From assembly GCA_021414025.1 (NCBI GenBank), contig JAIOPG010000006.1, positions 248,001 to 312,000 on the forward strand: a DNA stretch of 64,000 nt, given 5' to 3'. Positions 49,287 to 57,582 of the stretch are shown one piece after another (position 1 is the stretch's first letter; the number at the start of each line of letters is the position of its first letter). The translations under genes and the position numbers were made by a program. The notes beneath the pieces are model-generated. The model was given only the letters and a program-made list of their open reading frames with translations, did no database searches and had not been told where the DNA came from. Source of the DNA: Planctomycetota bacterium. Its GTDB lineage: Bacteria > Planctomycetota > Phycisphaerae > Phycisphaerales > SM1A02.

Positions 49287-51241
49287 TGCTCCCGCACCAT
49301 CGTCTGGTAGGCCACTTCGAGATGGCGCGTGAAGCGCGTCACATCCATCAATGGTGAGGCCTGCATCCGGGCGCGAAGTCCCGCTCGCAGCGACTCGAGC
49401 TTTTTGAGATTGCCCGCCAGGTCCGCGGCAATCCTTATGTAATCCTCCTCATCCTTGGCGATCAGTTCGGAGAGCCCGAGATTGCTGAGCTGACTCACCC
49501 CCACGCGCCCCACATGGCTGACGCCGGCGAGGGTGACAACGGGCACGCCCATCCAGAGCGCATCGCAGGTGGTGGTGGTGCCGTTGTAGGGAAAGGGATC
49601 CAGCCCGATGTCGACGGAGTTGTAGCGCTCCATGTGCGCCGCGTGCGAGGCGTCGAGACCGAGGATCGCGACCCGCTTTGGATCCACCCCATGCTCCTTG
49701 AAGATGGAGCGGATCAGGGTGCGCATGGCGTCTGAGTCCAGCCCTTGGTACTTCAGCAGCAGCGTCGCGGTCGGCACGCGCTTCAGCAGTCGCGACCAGG
49801 TCGCCAGCACCTCCGGCGTCATCTTGGAGAGCATGTTGAAGGAGCCGAAGGTGATGTGACCGTTGCGCAGCGCGGGCAGCGGACCCACGTCGGGACTCTG
49901 CGCCGGAGCCTTGAAGCAGGAGAAGCAATCGGGCAGGCGCACCAGCTTCTCAGTGTGGAACGCCTCCGTCATGCCCGGCGGATCGGCGAAGGCATCGGTG
50001 ATGCGGTAGTCCATGGCATTCAAGCCGGTGGTGTTGGGATAGCCCAGCCAGGTCACCTGCACCGGCGCCGGCTTGCGCGCGAACACCGGCAGCCGGTTCA
50101 GACCGGAATGACCGGCAAGGTCCACCAGGATGTCGATCCGATCGTCGCGCACCATCCGGGCGACTTCCTCGTCGCTCTTGTCATGGATGGGTCGCCAATT
50201 CGGCACCAGCGCCTGCAGGCGGCGCGTGACATCGTCCACCAGCGTGTGGTGGTAGTAGGCGAAGAGCTCGAACTTGCTCCGGTCATGCGCCGCAAGCACC
50301 GGCTCGATGAAGTGCGCCACCGAGTGTTGCCGGAAATCGGGCGAGAGGTAGCCGACGCGGATTTTCCGTGCCATGCCGAGTTCGCGGCCCGCGTCGCTGC
50401 CCGAACGCACCGGTGGTGTGAGCGAAGCGTCGGGGGGCATCGCGGAGGAGGCGATCGGCGATGAGCGCGGCGCCCGCTTCTCGTAGCCCGCGCCGATCTT
50501 GCGATGCTCCTCGAAGATCTCCGCCAGGTTGGGCCGGGCCAAAAAGTTGAGGACATAGAGATAGTTGCTGTGGATGAGCGACTCCTCCGGGCTCACCTCC
50601 AGCGCCATCTTGAAGCACTCGATCGCATCGTGAAGCTTGCCCTGCCGGTGCAGGACGGATCCCAGGTTGGTCAGCGCAGTGGTGGACTTGTGGCGCGGCT
50701 GAAGGGCGATGGACTTTCGGAAGCTCTCCGCGGCCTCCTCCAATTGGTTGAGATTCATCAGGGCCACGCCGATGTTGTAGAAGGATTCGCCCGAGGGACG
50801 GAGCTTGTGGGCCTGGCGGAACGCGGCCAGTGCCTCCGGCATCTGCCGCCGCTCGTCGTGGACCTTGGCCAGATTGTCGTGGTAGTGGAAGACCTCCGGG
50901 TGGCGCGCGGCGGTGAGCTTCATCAGCTCCAGGCCTTCGTCGCTGCGGCCGGTCTGGTGCAGCAGCACGCCGTAGTAGAAGCGCGCCTGGTCGAACTCCG
51001 GGTCGGACTCCAGGATCAGGCGGAAGAGCTCGCCCGCGGTGCGGAGATCGCCGGCCATGTGAAATCTCTGGGCGATGGCCGTGGCATCGGCGAGCGTGAA
51101 TTGTTGGGCCGGTCGGCCGTCCATGGCCGGAAAATCCACGACCGGCCGCCGGCCCTTGGGCACCTCGGGCCGCAGGCAGCAGTTCTTGGCTTTGCGGCCG
51201 CTGCCGCAGGGGCAGGGATCGTTCCGGTTGACCGCGCTCAC
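49265..51241 (-). CDS. SPINDLY/OGT-like TPR glycosyltransferase with SEC-C (array copy)
   Basis: 658 aa, the longest OGT-like copy. SEC-C motif at residues 5-21 (VNRNDPCPCGSGRKAKNCC region), five or so TPRs from about 45 to 235, a Ser/Pro-rich hinge with two charged clusters (residues 260-300) absent from the others, then the GT41 domain with RVGYLSPDFRQHSVAHF, GHSGLNRL and GLDPFPYNGTTTTCDALW. GTG start at 51241 forms a GTGA overlap with the upstream copy. Catalytic part is most like that of the methyltransferase fusion next door. Confidence 0.88.
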   Translation of the reverse strand: MSAVNRNDPCPCGSGRKAKNCCLRPEVPKGRRPVVDFPAMDGRPAQQFTLADATAIAQRFHMAGDLRTAGELFRLILESDPEFDQARFYYGVLLHQTGRSDEGLELMKLTAARHPEVFHYHDNLAKVHDERRQMPEALAAFRQAHKLRPSGESFYNIGVALMNLNQLEEAAESFRKSIALQPRHKSTTALTNLGSVLHRQGKLHDAIECFKMALEVSPEESLIHSNYLYVLNFLARPNLAEIFEEHRKIGAGYEKRAPRSSPIASSAMPPDASLTPPVRSGSDAGRELGMARKIRVGYLSPDFRQHSVAHFIEPVLAAHDRSKFELFAYYHHTLVDDVTRRLQALVPNWRPIHDKSDEEVARMVRDDRIDILVDLAGHSGLNRLPVFARKPAPVQVTWLGYPNTTGLNAMDYRITDAFADPPGMTEAFHTEKLVRLPDCFSCFKAPAQSPDVGPLPALRNGHITFGSFNMLSKMTPEVLATWSRLLKRVPTATLLLKYQGLDSDAMRTLIRSIFKEHGVDPKRVAILGLDASHAAHMERYNSVDIGLDPFPYNGTTTTCDALWMGVPVVTLAGVSHVGRVGVSQLSNLGLSELIAKDEEDYIRIAADLAGNLKKLESLRAGLRARMQASPLMDVTRFTRHLEVAYQTMVREHQEALPR

Positions 51242-53046
51242 GTCGCCACCGCGCCCAGATGGTTCTTCCACATCGTCTGGTAGGCCTGCTCCAGATTCCG
51301 CGTGAAGCGCGGGATGTCCATGAGCGGAGAGGTCCGCAGCCGCTCGCGCAGCGAGGCGCGCAGGGCCGCGAGCTTCGGCAGGTCCCCTGCAAGGCGCGCC
51401 GCGATGTCGACGTATTCATCGAGGTCCTTGGCGATCATCTCCGGCAGACCGAGGTTGCTCATCTGGCTCACGCCGACGCGGCTCACGTGGTTGCGCCCGG
51501 CAAGCGTGACCACCGGCACGCCCATCCACAGGGAATCGCAGGTCGTGGTGGTGCCGTTGTAGGGAAAGGGATCGAGCCCGATGTCGATCCGGTTGTAGCA
51601 GTCGAAGTGCTCCATCGGCGAGATGTTCGGGCTCAGCAGCTCGATTTGTTCGGGAGTGGCGCCGCACTTGCACAGCGCCTCCATGGTGAACTTCTTCAGG
51701 CTCGGATTGTCCAGGCTGCGGTTCTTCAGCACCAGCCGCGAGCCGGGAACGCGCTTGAGGATCGCGATCCAGACCTTCATGACTTCGGGGGTGATCTTGG
51801 CGAAGTTGTTGAAGGAGCCGAAGGTGACGCGGCCATTCTTGAGTGCGGGCAGCGCACCGACATCGGGGCTCTGCGCCGGCGCCTTGAAGCAGGAGAAGCA
51901 CTCGGGAAGGCGCAGCAGCTTCTCAGTGTGCAGCGCGTCGGCCTCGCCGGGCGGATCGGCGAAGGCGTCCGTGAGGCGGTAGTCCATGGTCGGCAAGCCG
52001 GTGGTGTTGGGGTAGCCGATCCATGTCGCCTGCACCGGCGCCGGCTTGCGCAGGAAAATCATCAGCCGGTTCAGCGCGGTATGGCCCGCGAGGTCGACCA
52101 GGATGTCGATGCGATCGTGCTGGATCATCTTCGCCGCGTCTTCGTCGGGGAGCGTGTCGATCATGCGCCAATTGGGCACCGAGGCCTGCATGCGCTTGGT
52201 GGCCTCGTCGACGCGCGGATTGTTGGAGTAGCAGAAGATCTCGAACTTCTCCCGGTCGTGCGCGGCCAGGATCGGCTCGATGAATTGGCCGACGGCGTGG
52301 CCGTAGAAGTCGGGCGAGACGTAGCCGACGCGAAGTTTGGAACCGGCTTCGGCACGGGCGCCGGCCGCCAGCGGATTCACGTAGAGCCTGGGCACGAAGC
52401 TGGCGAACTTGTCGCCGAACTTTTTGTGCTCCTGGAAGATCATCGGCAGGTCGGGATGGCCGAGGTAGTTCAGCGTCAGCAGGTAGTTGCTGTGCACGTA
52501 GGCGTTCTCGATGTCCATCGAGATCGCCGTGCGGTAGTTCTCCAGGGCCTCGTCCAGTTCGCCTTTGAGCGACAGCGCGATGCCGAGGTTGTTGCGGGGA
52601 ATGGCCTGGGCATTGGGCGGCAGGCGCTTGATCGCCTCGCGGGCGAATTCAATCGCCTCGTCCAGCTGCCCGGCGTCGGCCAGTTGCTTGGCCAGCGAGC
52701 AGTGGGTGTGGCCGCTGGGCTCCAGTTCCACCGTTCTGCGGTAGCAGGCGATCGCTTCGGGATAGTTGTCGATCGACTCATAAATGAGTCCGAGGTTGTA
52801 GTGGTATTGGTAGACGTCGGGGTACTTTGCCACCGCCTGCTTCAGGAAAACGAAGGCTTCCGTGATCTTGTTGGTCTGGCAGAGCAGCATCCCCAGATAA
52901 AACATCGCTTCGCCGTGGTTGGGGTCGGTCTCGAGAATTTTTCGGTACTGACTCTCCGCCACGTCGTAGTTGCCCTGCGCGTGCAGGCGATGCGCCTCGG
53001 CGACCGCCGCGGCAAGGTTTGAATCGGGTGGGGGAGTGGAGTTCAT
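51238..53046 (-). CDS. SPINDLY/OGT-like TPR glycosyltransferase (array copy, no SEC-C)
   Basis: 602 aa. TPRs begin almost at the N-terminus (AVAEAHRLHAQGNYDVAESQ) and number five, residues 10-200. In the catalytic domain the usual DFRQHSVAHF is DFYGHAVGQF, keeping the first His but changing the second to Gln; later motifs are normal (GHTALNRL, GYPNTTG, RLVLKN, GLDPFPYNGTTTTCDSLW). ATG at 53046 overlaps the stop of the preceding copy (ATGA). Confidence 0.88.
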   Translation of the reverse strand: MNSTPPPDSNLAAAVAEAHRLHAQGNYDVAESQYRKILETDPNHGEAMFYLGMLLCQTNKITEAFVFLKQAVAKYPDVYQYHYNLGLIYESIDNYPEAIACYRRTVELEPSGHTHCSLAKQLADAGQLDEAIEFAREAIKRLPPNAQAIPRNNLGIALSLKGELDEALENYRTAISMDIENAYVHSNYLLTLNYLGHPDLPMIFQEHKKFGDKFASFVPRLYVNPLAAGARAEAGSKLRVGYVSPDFYGHAVGQFIEPILAAHDREKFEIFCYSNNPRVDEATKRMQASVPNWRMIDTLPDEDAAKMIQHDRIDILVDLAGHTALNRLMIFLRKPAPVQATWIGYPNTTGLPTMDYRLTDAFADPPGEADALHTEKLLRLPECFSCFKAPAQSPDVGALPALKNGRVTFGSFNNFAKITPEVMKVWIAILKRVPGSRLVLKNRSLDNPSLKKFTMEALCKCGATPEQIELLSPNISPMEHFDCYNRIDIGLDPFPYNGTTTTCDSLWMGVPVVTLAGRNHVSRVGVSQMSNLGLPEMIAKDLDEYVDIAARLAGDLPKLAALRASLRERLRTSPLMDIPRFTRNLEQAYQTMWKNHLGAVAT

Positions 53047-54959
53047 GAGGCTTTGGAACCGGTGTGCATCTTCCACATTTCCTGGTAGGCCGTCTCGAGA
53101 TTCCGGGTGAAGCGGGGGACGTCCATGAGCGGGGATGCGATCATGCGCTGGCGCAGGCCGGCGCGCAATGCGGTCAGTCGCGGCACATCCGCAGCCAGAC
53201 GTGCGGCGATCTCGACATAGTCGTTCGGGTCCTTGCCGATCAGCTCCGGCAGACCGAGGTTGCTCATCTGGCTCACGCCCACACGGCCGACGTGACTGAC
53301 GCCGGCGAGCACCACCATGGGCACGCCCATCCACAGCGCCTCAAAGGTCGTGGTGGTGCCGTTGTAGGGAAAGGGATCGAGCCCGATGTCGATCGTGTTG
53401 TATTGCTCCAGATGCGACGCATGCGGCCCGTCCTGGCCGCGCATTTCGATCGAGCCGGCCGCGACGCCATGCTTGGCGAAGATCGAAAGGATGAAGTTCT
53501 GGACTCCCGGCGCCGACATGCTCTTGTTCTTGAGGACCAGTCGGGAGCCGGGGACGCGCTTGAGGATCCTCGCCCACACCGCGATCACCTGCGGCGTGGT
53601 CTTGGCGAAATTGTTGAAGGAGCCGAAGGTCACATGTCCGTTCTTCAGCGCGGGCAACGGACCCACGTCGGGGCTCGCCGCCTGCGGCTGGAAGCAGGAG
53701 AAGCATTCCGGCATGCGCCAGAGTTTCTCGGTGTGGAGTTTGTCGGACTCGCCCGGCGGATCGGCGAAGCGGTCGGTGATCCGCCAGTCCATCGTGGTCA
53801 GGCCGGTGGTGTTGGGGTAGCCCAGCCAGGTCACCTGCACCGGCGCCGGCTTGAGGCCGAAGAGCAGCAGCCGTGAATTCTGGGTGTGTCCGGCCAGATC
53901 GACCAGCAGGTCGATGCCGTCGCGGCGGATGAGCTCGGCGACCTCCTCCTCCGACCGGTTGTGGATCAGCCGCCAGCTTGGGACAAGTCCCTTGATGCGC
54001 GTGGTGTAGTCGTCGACCTGCGCGTTGTTGGAGTAGCAGAAGACCTCGAACTTCTCCTTGTCGTGCGCCGCCAGAATCGGCTCGATGAAATAGGAGACCG
54101 AGTGCTGGCGAAAATCCGGCGAGACATAGCCGACGCGCAGCCGGCGCTTCGTGCCCGCGGCCCGGTCTTCCTGGACATCGCGCGGAGGCAGGGGGCGGTC
54201 GTAGAGCCTGCCGAACTGCCGGTGAGCTTCGAAGACTTTGGCAAGGTCCGGGTCGGCCAGGAAATTGAGCGTGTACAGGTAGTTGTTCCGCATGACCGAG
54301 TCGTCCGGCGTGATCGCCAGACCGGCCTCGATACTCTCGATCGCCTCTTTCAGCTTTCCTTGCTGCTGCAGGACGATGGCCAGATTGTTGTAGAGGTTGG
54401 CGCTCTGCTCGCGCGGCTGCCGCTGGATGGCCTGACGGCAGCATTCGGCGGCTTCGTCCAGCTCGCCGATCTGCATCAGCATGGTCCCCAGATGGTCCAG
54501 GGCCACGGGCCGCGGATCGATCGCCACAGCGCGGCGGTAGGAGGCGATGGCCTCGCTCATGTTTCCACTTTCGAAGCAGAAGTAGCCAAAGTTGAATTGG
54601 TAGAGGAAAACCTTGGGATGCTTGAGCGTGGCCCGCTTCATCAGCTCAAAGGCCTGCTGGGCCCTTCCCATCTGGTGGTTGAGCACTCCGAGAAAGAAAA
54701 GCGCGTCGCCGTGGTCCGGGTCAACCGCCAGAATGAGTTTGTAAATCTTTTCAGCGCCCGCCGTGTCGCCGTGCTGCTGCCGATCCTGTGCGATCCGCAC
54801 GGCCTCCGAAAATGGAATCGGCTGCGACTGCAGACCGTCGGCCAGCGGCAGTGCGATCGTCCGCGCCTTGCCGGCGGATCCCCCGGGACCCTGGCAGCAG
54901 TTCTTGGCTTTCCGTCCGCTTCCGCAGGAACAGGGATCATTGCGACCGACGGTGCTCAT
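53043..54959 (-). CDS. SPINDLY/OGT-like TPR glycosyltransferase with SEC-C (array copy)
   Basis: 638 aa. SEC-C with one change (NDPCSCGSG). TPRs 45-240, including the subfamily marks DRQQHGDTAGAEKIY and ECCRQAIQRQPRE. Catalytic domain: RVGYVSPDFRQHSVSYF, GHTQNSRLLL, MDWRITDRF, RLVLKNKSM, GLDPFPYNGTTTTFEALW. Together with the copies at 55672 and 59381 it forms a close subgroup (TTTTFEALW, DRQQ). First gene of a three-gene coupled run reading left; its leader has a TATAGT box about 70 nt up and a GCCCTC/GAGGGC hairpin at 54985-55000. Confidence 0.88.
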   Translation of the reverse strand: MSTVGRNDPCSCGSGRKAKNCCQGPGGSAGKARTIALPLADGLQSQPIPFSEAVRIAQDRQQHGDTAGAEKIYKLILAVDPDHGDALFFLGVLNHQMGRAQQAFELMKRATLKHPKVFLYQFNFGYFCFESGNMSEAIASYRRAVAIDPRPVALDHLGTMLMQIGELDEAAECCRQAIQRQPREQSANLYNNLAIVLQQQGKLKEAIESIEAGLAITPDDSVMRNNYLYTLNFLADPDLAKVFEAHRQFGRLYDRPLPPRDVQEDRAAGTKRRLRVGYVSPDFRQHSVSYFIEPILAAHDKEKFEVFCYSNNAQVDDYTTRIKGLVPSWRLIHNRSEEEVAELIRRDGIDLLVDLAGHTQNSRLLLFGLKPAPVQVTWLGYPNTTGLTTMDWRITDRFADPPGESDKLHTEKLWRMPECFSCFQPQAASPDVGPLPALKNGHVTFGSFNNFAKTTPQVIAVWARILKRVPGSRLVLKNKSMSAPGVQNFILSIFAKHGVAAGSIEMRGQDGPHASHLEQYNTIDIGLDPFPYNGTTTTFEALWMGVPMVVLAGVSHVGRVGVSQMSNLGLPELIGKDPNDYVEIAARLAADVPRLTALRAGLRQRMIASPLMDVPRFTRNLETAYQEMWKMHTGSKAS

Positions 54960-55030
54960 GTCGTGAAAAGTCTCGTGGGAAACAGCCCTCGCCTGAGGGC
55001 CGTCGTGGTCAATCAGGACGCCGCGCCTCC

Positions 55031-55036
55031 ACTATA
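55031..55036 (-). promoter_or_regulatory. -10 box TATAGT for the 53043-54959 OGT run
   Basis: TATAGT about 72 nt before the ATG at 54959; divergent from the methyltransferase promoter. A 6-bp stem-loop lies in the leader. Confidence 0.4.
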
Positions 55037-55079
55037 TCCCACTCCCGCATCGCCAACCCTTCGCCCCGGCAAATCCATC

Positions 55080-55085
55080 TAAACT
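55080..55085 (+). promoter_or_regulatory. -10-like TAAACT, 10 nt before methyltransferase start
   Basis: TAAACT, ten bases, ATG at 55096; no AGGAGG-type site. Confidence 0.4.
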
Positions 55086-55095
55086 GGATCCGCCC

Positions 55096-55653
55096 ATGGA
55101 AGCCGCACGACCCGACCACGCCTCGTTCCGCAAGCCGATCCGATTGCATCTTGGCGGGCACGATGTGAAGGAGGGATGGACCCTGCTCAACGCGCAGCCG
55201 CGGCCCGGCGTCGACGTCGTCGGCAATTGCACGGATCTCTCCATGTTCGCCGATGGCTCGGTCGAGGAGGTCTACGCCTCGCACATCTACGAGCACCTTG
55301 GGTTTCGCCGCGAGCTGAGCACGGCGCTCAACGAGGCGGCGCGGGTGCTGCGGACGGGCGGCACGCTTCGGGTGGCCGTTCCCAATCTCGAAGTCCTGAT
55401 GTCGCTCTTCCTCGAGCCCGGCCTGGACCTCGACGCGCGCTTCTACGTGCACATGATGATCATGGGCGGCCAGTTGGACGAATACGACTTTCACAAGGCC
55501 GGATTTTCATTTCAGATTCTCGGCGAGCGGTTGCACGCGCATGGGTTCCGCAACATCCAGCAGGTGGAGAGCTTCGGACTCTTCGACGACACCTCCACGC
55601 GGAAGTTCGGCACGGTTCCCATCAGCCTGAATGTGGAATGCACCAAGGGTTGA
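55096..55653 (+). CDS. Stand-alone methyltransferase-like protein (paralogue of the OGT-fused domain)
   Basis: 185 aa, same domain as residues 15-195 of the fusion at 47352: RLHLGGHDVKEGWTLLNAQP, DVVGNCTDLSMF, YASHIYEHLGFRRELS, EAARVLRTGGTLRVAVPNLE, SFGLFDDTS. Keeps the EHL segment lost in the fusion copy. Methyltransferases of this type usually begin with a longer Gly-rich SAM loop; here it is LGG. It interrupts the array on the opposite strand, between two OGT runs, as the fusion gene does. A role in modifying glycans or the same targets is inferred from this pairing only. Confidence 0.78.
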   Translation: MEAARPDHASFRKPIRLHLGGHDVKEGWTLLNAQPRPGVDVVGNCTDLSMFADGSVEEVYASHIYEHLGFRRELSTALNEAARVLRTGGTLRVAVPNLEVLMSLFLEPGLDLDARFYVHMMIMGGQLDEYDFHKAGFSFQILGERLHAHGFRNIQQVESFGLFDDTSTRKFGTVPISLNVECTKG

Positions 55654-55671
55654 GGGCGGGGCGGGAGCCCG

Positions 55672-57582
55672 TCATCGCCCGGCTTTGGCAAAATGGCTTT
55701 CCCACATGGCCTGGTAGGCCCGTTCCAGGTGGCGCGTGAATCGCGCCGCATCCATCAACGGAGATGCGATCAAGCGCCGGCGCAGGCCGGCGCGCAGTTC
55801 CGTCAGGCGCGGCAGATCAGCTGCCAGTCCGACGGCAATCTTCACATAGTCATCGATGTCCCGGGCGATCAATTCGGTCAGCCCCAGGTTGCTCATCTGG
55901 CTCACACCAACGCGACCGACGTGGCTGGCACCCGCCAGCGCGACCACGGGCACTCCCATCCACAGCGCCTCGAAGGTGGTGGTGGTGCCGTTGTAGGGGA
56001 AGGGATCGAGGGCCACGTCAATGGCGTTGTAGCGATCAAGGTGATCGAAGGGCGATGCGTCGGTGCCCAGCATTTCAACGCGCTCGGCAGCGACGCCATG
56101 ACCGGCGAACATCGCGAGGATGGAGTCGCGGACCTTCGGCGCGGTCATGCTCCGATTTTTCAGGAGCAGCCGGGCTGCGGGCGCGCCCTTGAGGATCCGC
56201 GCCCAAACGTCGATGACCTGCGGCGTGGTCTTGGCGAAGTTGTTGAATGAGCCGAAGGTGACGCCGCCATGCTTCAGCGCGGGCAGCGGGCCAACCTCGG
56301 GGCTGGCAGGCGGTGCCTGGAAGCAGGAGAAGCAATCCGGCATGCGCCAGAGGGTTTCGCTGTGCAGCGCGTCGGTCTCGCCGGGGGGATCGGCGAAGCG
56401 GTCGGTGATCCGGAAGTCCATCGTGGTGAGGCCCGTGGTGTTGGGGTAGCCGATCCACGAGACCTGCACCGGCGCCGGCTTGAGGCCGAAGAGCGGCAGG
56501 CGATTTCCCGTTGTGTGGCCCGCCAGATCGACCAGGATGTCGATGTCGTCGCGGCGGATGAGCTCGGCGACCTCCTCGTCCGGCCGATTGTGGATCAGCC
56601 TCCAATTCGGCGCGAGGGCCTTGATGCGCAGAGTGGTCTCGTCCACGATCGGAGTGTTGGAGTAGCAGAAGACCTCGATCTTTTCCGGGTCATGGGCCTT
56701 CAAGATCGGCTCGATGAAGTGCGCGACCGAGTGACGGCGGAAATCCGGCGAGACATACCCGACGCGAAGGCGTCGCGGCGCGCCCGCGGAGTGCTTCTCC
56801 GACGCGTCGCGCGGACTCATGGGGCGGTCGAAGAGCGTGCCAAATTTGCGGTGCGCCTCAAAGATGGCACGAGGGTCCGAGTCGGCGGTGAAATTGAGCG
56901 TGTACAGGTAGTTGTTCCACGCCAGCGGAAAGTCCGGCTTGATGGCAAGCGATGTCTCGAAACATTCCAGCGCCTCCTTCAGCTTTCCCTGCCGCTGAAA
57001 AGTGGCGCCGAGATTGTTCCAGGCGACCGCGTTGCGGGGCTGCGCCTTGATGGCCTGCCGGCAGCACTCGATGGATTCGTCCAGCTCGCCCGTCTGCCGC
57101 AGCAACTTGCCGAGGTACTCCCACACCTTCGGCTGGGGATCGATCGCCAGCGCGCGGCGAAAGGCGGCAACAGCTTCGTCGTCGGCCATGACCTGGTCGC
57201 AGAAGGCCCCGAGATTGAAGTGGTAGTTGAAGCGCTTGGGATGCTTGTCCGCGGCCTGCTTCATCCAGACAAAGGCTTCCTTGGGTTTGCCCATCTGGTG
57301 GTTGATCACGCCGAGCAAGGAGAGGGCGTCACCGTGGTCCGGGTCGACGGCAAGCACCCGCTCGTATATTTTTTCCGCTCCCGCCAGGTCGCCATGCTGC
57401 TGACGATCCTGGGCGAGCCGCACCGCCTCGGCCAGCGGCACCGATCGGGGCTCCATTCCATCGGCGCCCGGCAGCACGATCGCAGGGGTCTGGACCGCCG
57501 GACCCGCGGCGCGAAGGCAGCATTGCTTGGCCTTGCGTCCGCTGCCGCAGGGGCAGGGATCGTTGCGTCCGCCCGCGCTCAT
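55672..57582 (-). CDS. SPINDLY/OGT-like TPR glycosyltransferase with SEC-C (array copy)
   Basis: 636 aa; close relative of the copies at 53043 and 59381 (DRQQHGDLAGAEKIY, ECCRQAIKAQPR, TTTTFEALW). SEC-C variant ends KAKQCC. Catalytic motifs RVGYVSPDFRRHSVAHF, GHTTGNRL, MDFRITDRF, RLLLKNRSM and VALDPFPYNGTTTTF are intact. ATG at 57582 overlaps the stop of the copy to its right (ATGA). Last gene of a coupled run that begins beyond the right edge. Confidence 0.88.
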   Translation of the reverse strand: MSAGGRNDPCPCGSGRKAKQCCLRAAGPAVQTPAIVLPGADGMEPRSVPLAEAVRLAQDRQQHGDLAGAEKIYERVLAVDPDHGDALSLLGVINHQMGKPKEAFVWMKQAADKHPKRFNYHFNLGAFCDQVMADDEAVAAFRRALAIDPQPKVWEYLGKLLRQTGELDESIECCRQAIKAQPRNAVAWNNLGATFQRQGKLKEALECFETSLAIKPDFPLAWNNYLYTLNFTADSDPRAIFEAHRKFGTLFDRPMSPRDASEKHSAGAPRRLRVGYVSPDFRRHSVAHFIEPILKAHDPEKIEVFCYSNTPIVDETTLRIKALAPNWRLIHNRPDEEVAELIRRDDIDILVDLAGHTTGNRLPLFGLKPAPVQVSWIGYPNTTGLTTMDFRITDRFADPPGETDALHSETLWRMPDCFSCFQAPPASPEVGPLPALKHGGVTFGSFNNFAKTTPQVIDVWARILKGAPAARLLLKNRSMTAPKVRDSILAMFAGHGVAAERVEMLGTDASPFDHLDRYNAIDVALDPFPYNGTTTTFEALWMGVPVVALAGASHVGRVGVSQMSNLGLTELIARDIDDYVKIAVGLAADLPRLTELRAGLRRRLIASPLMDAARFTRHLERAYQAMWESHFAKAGR

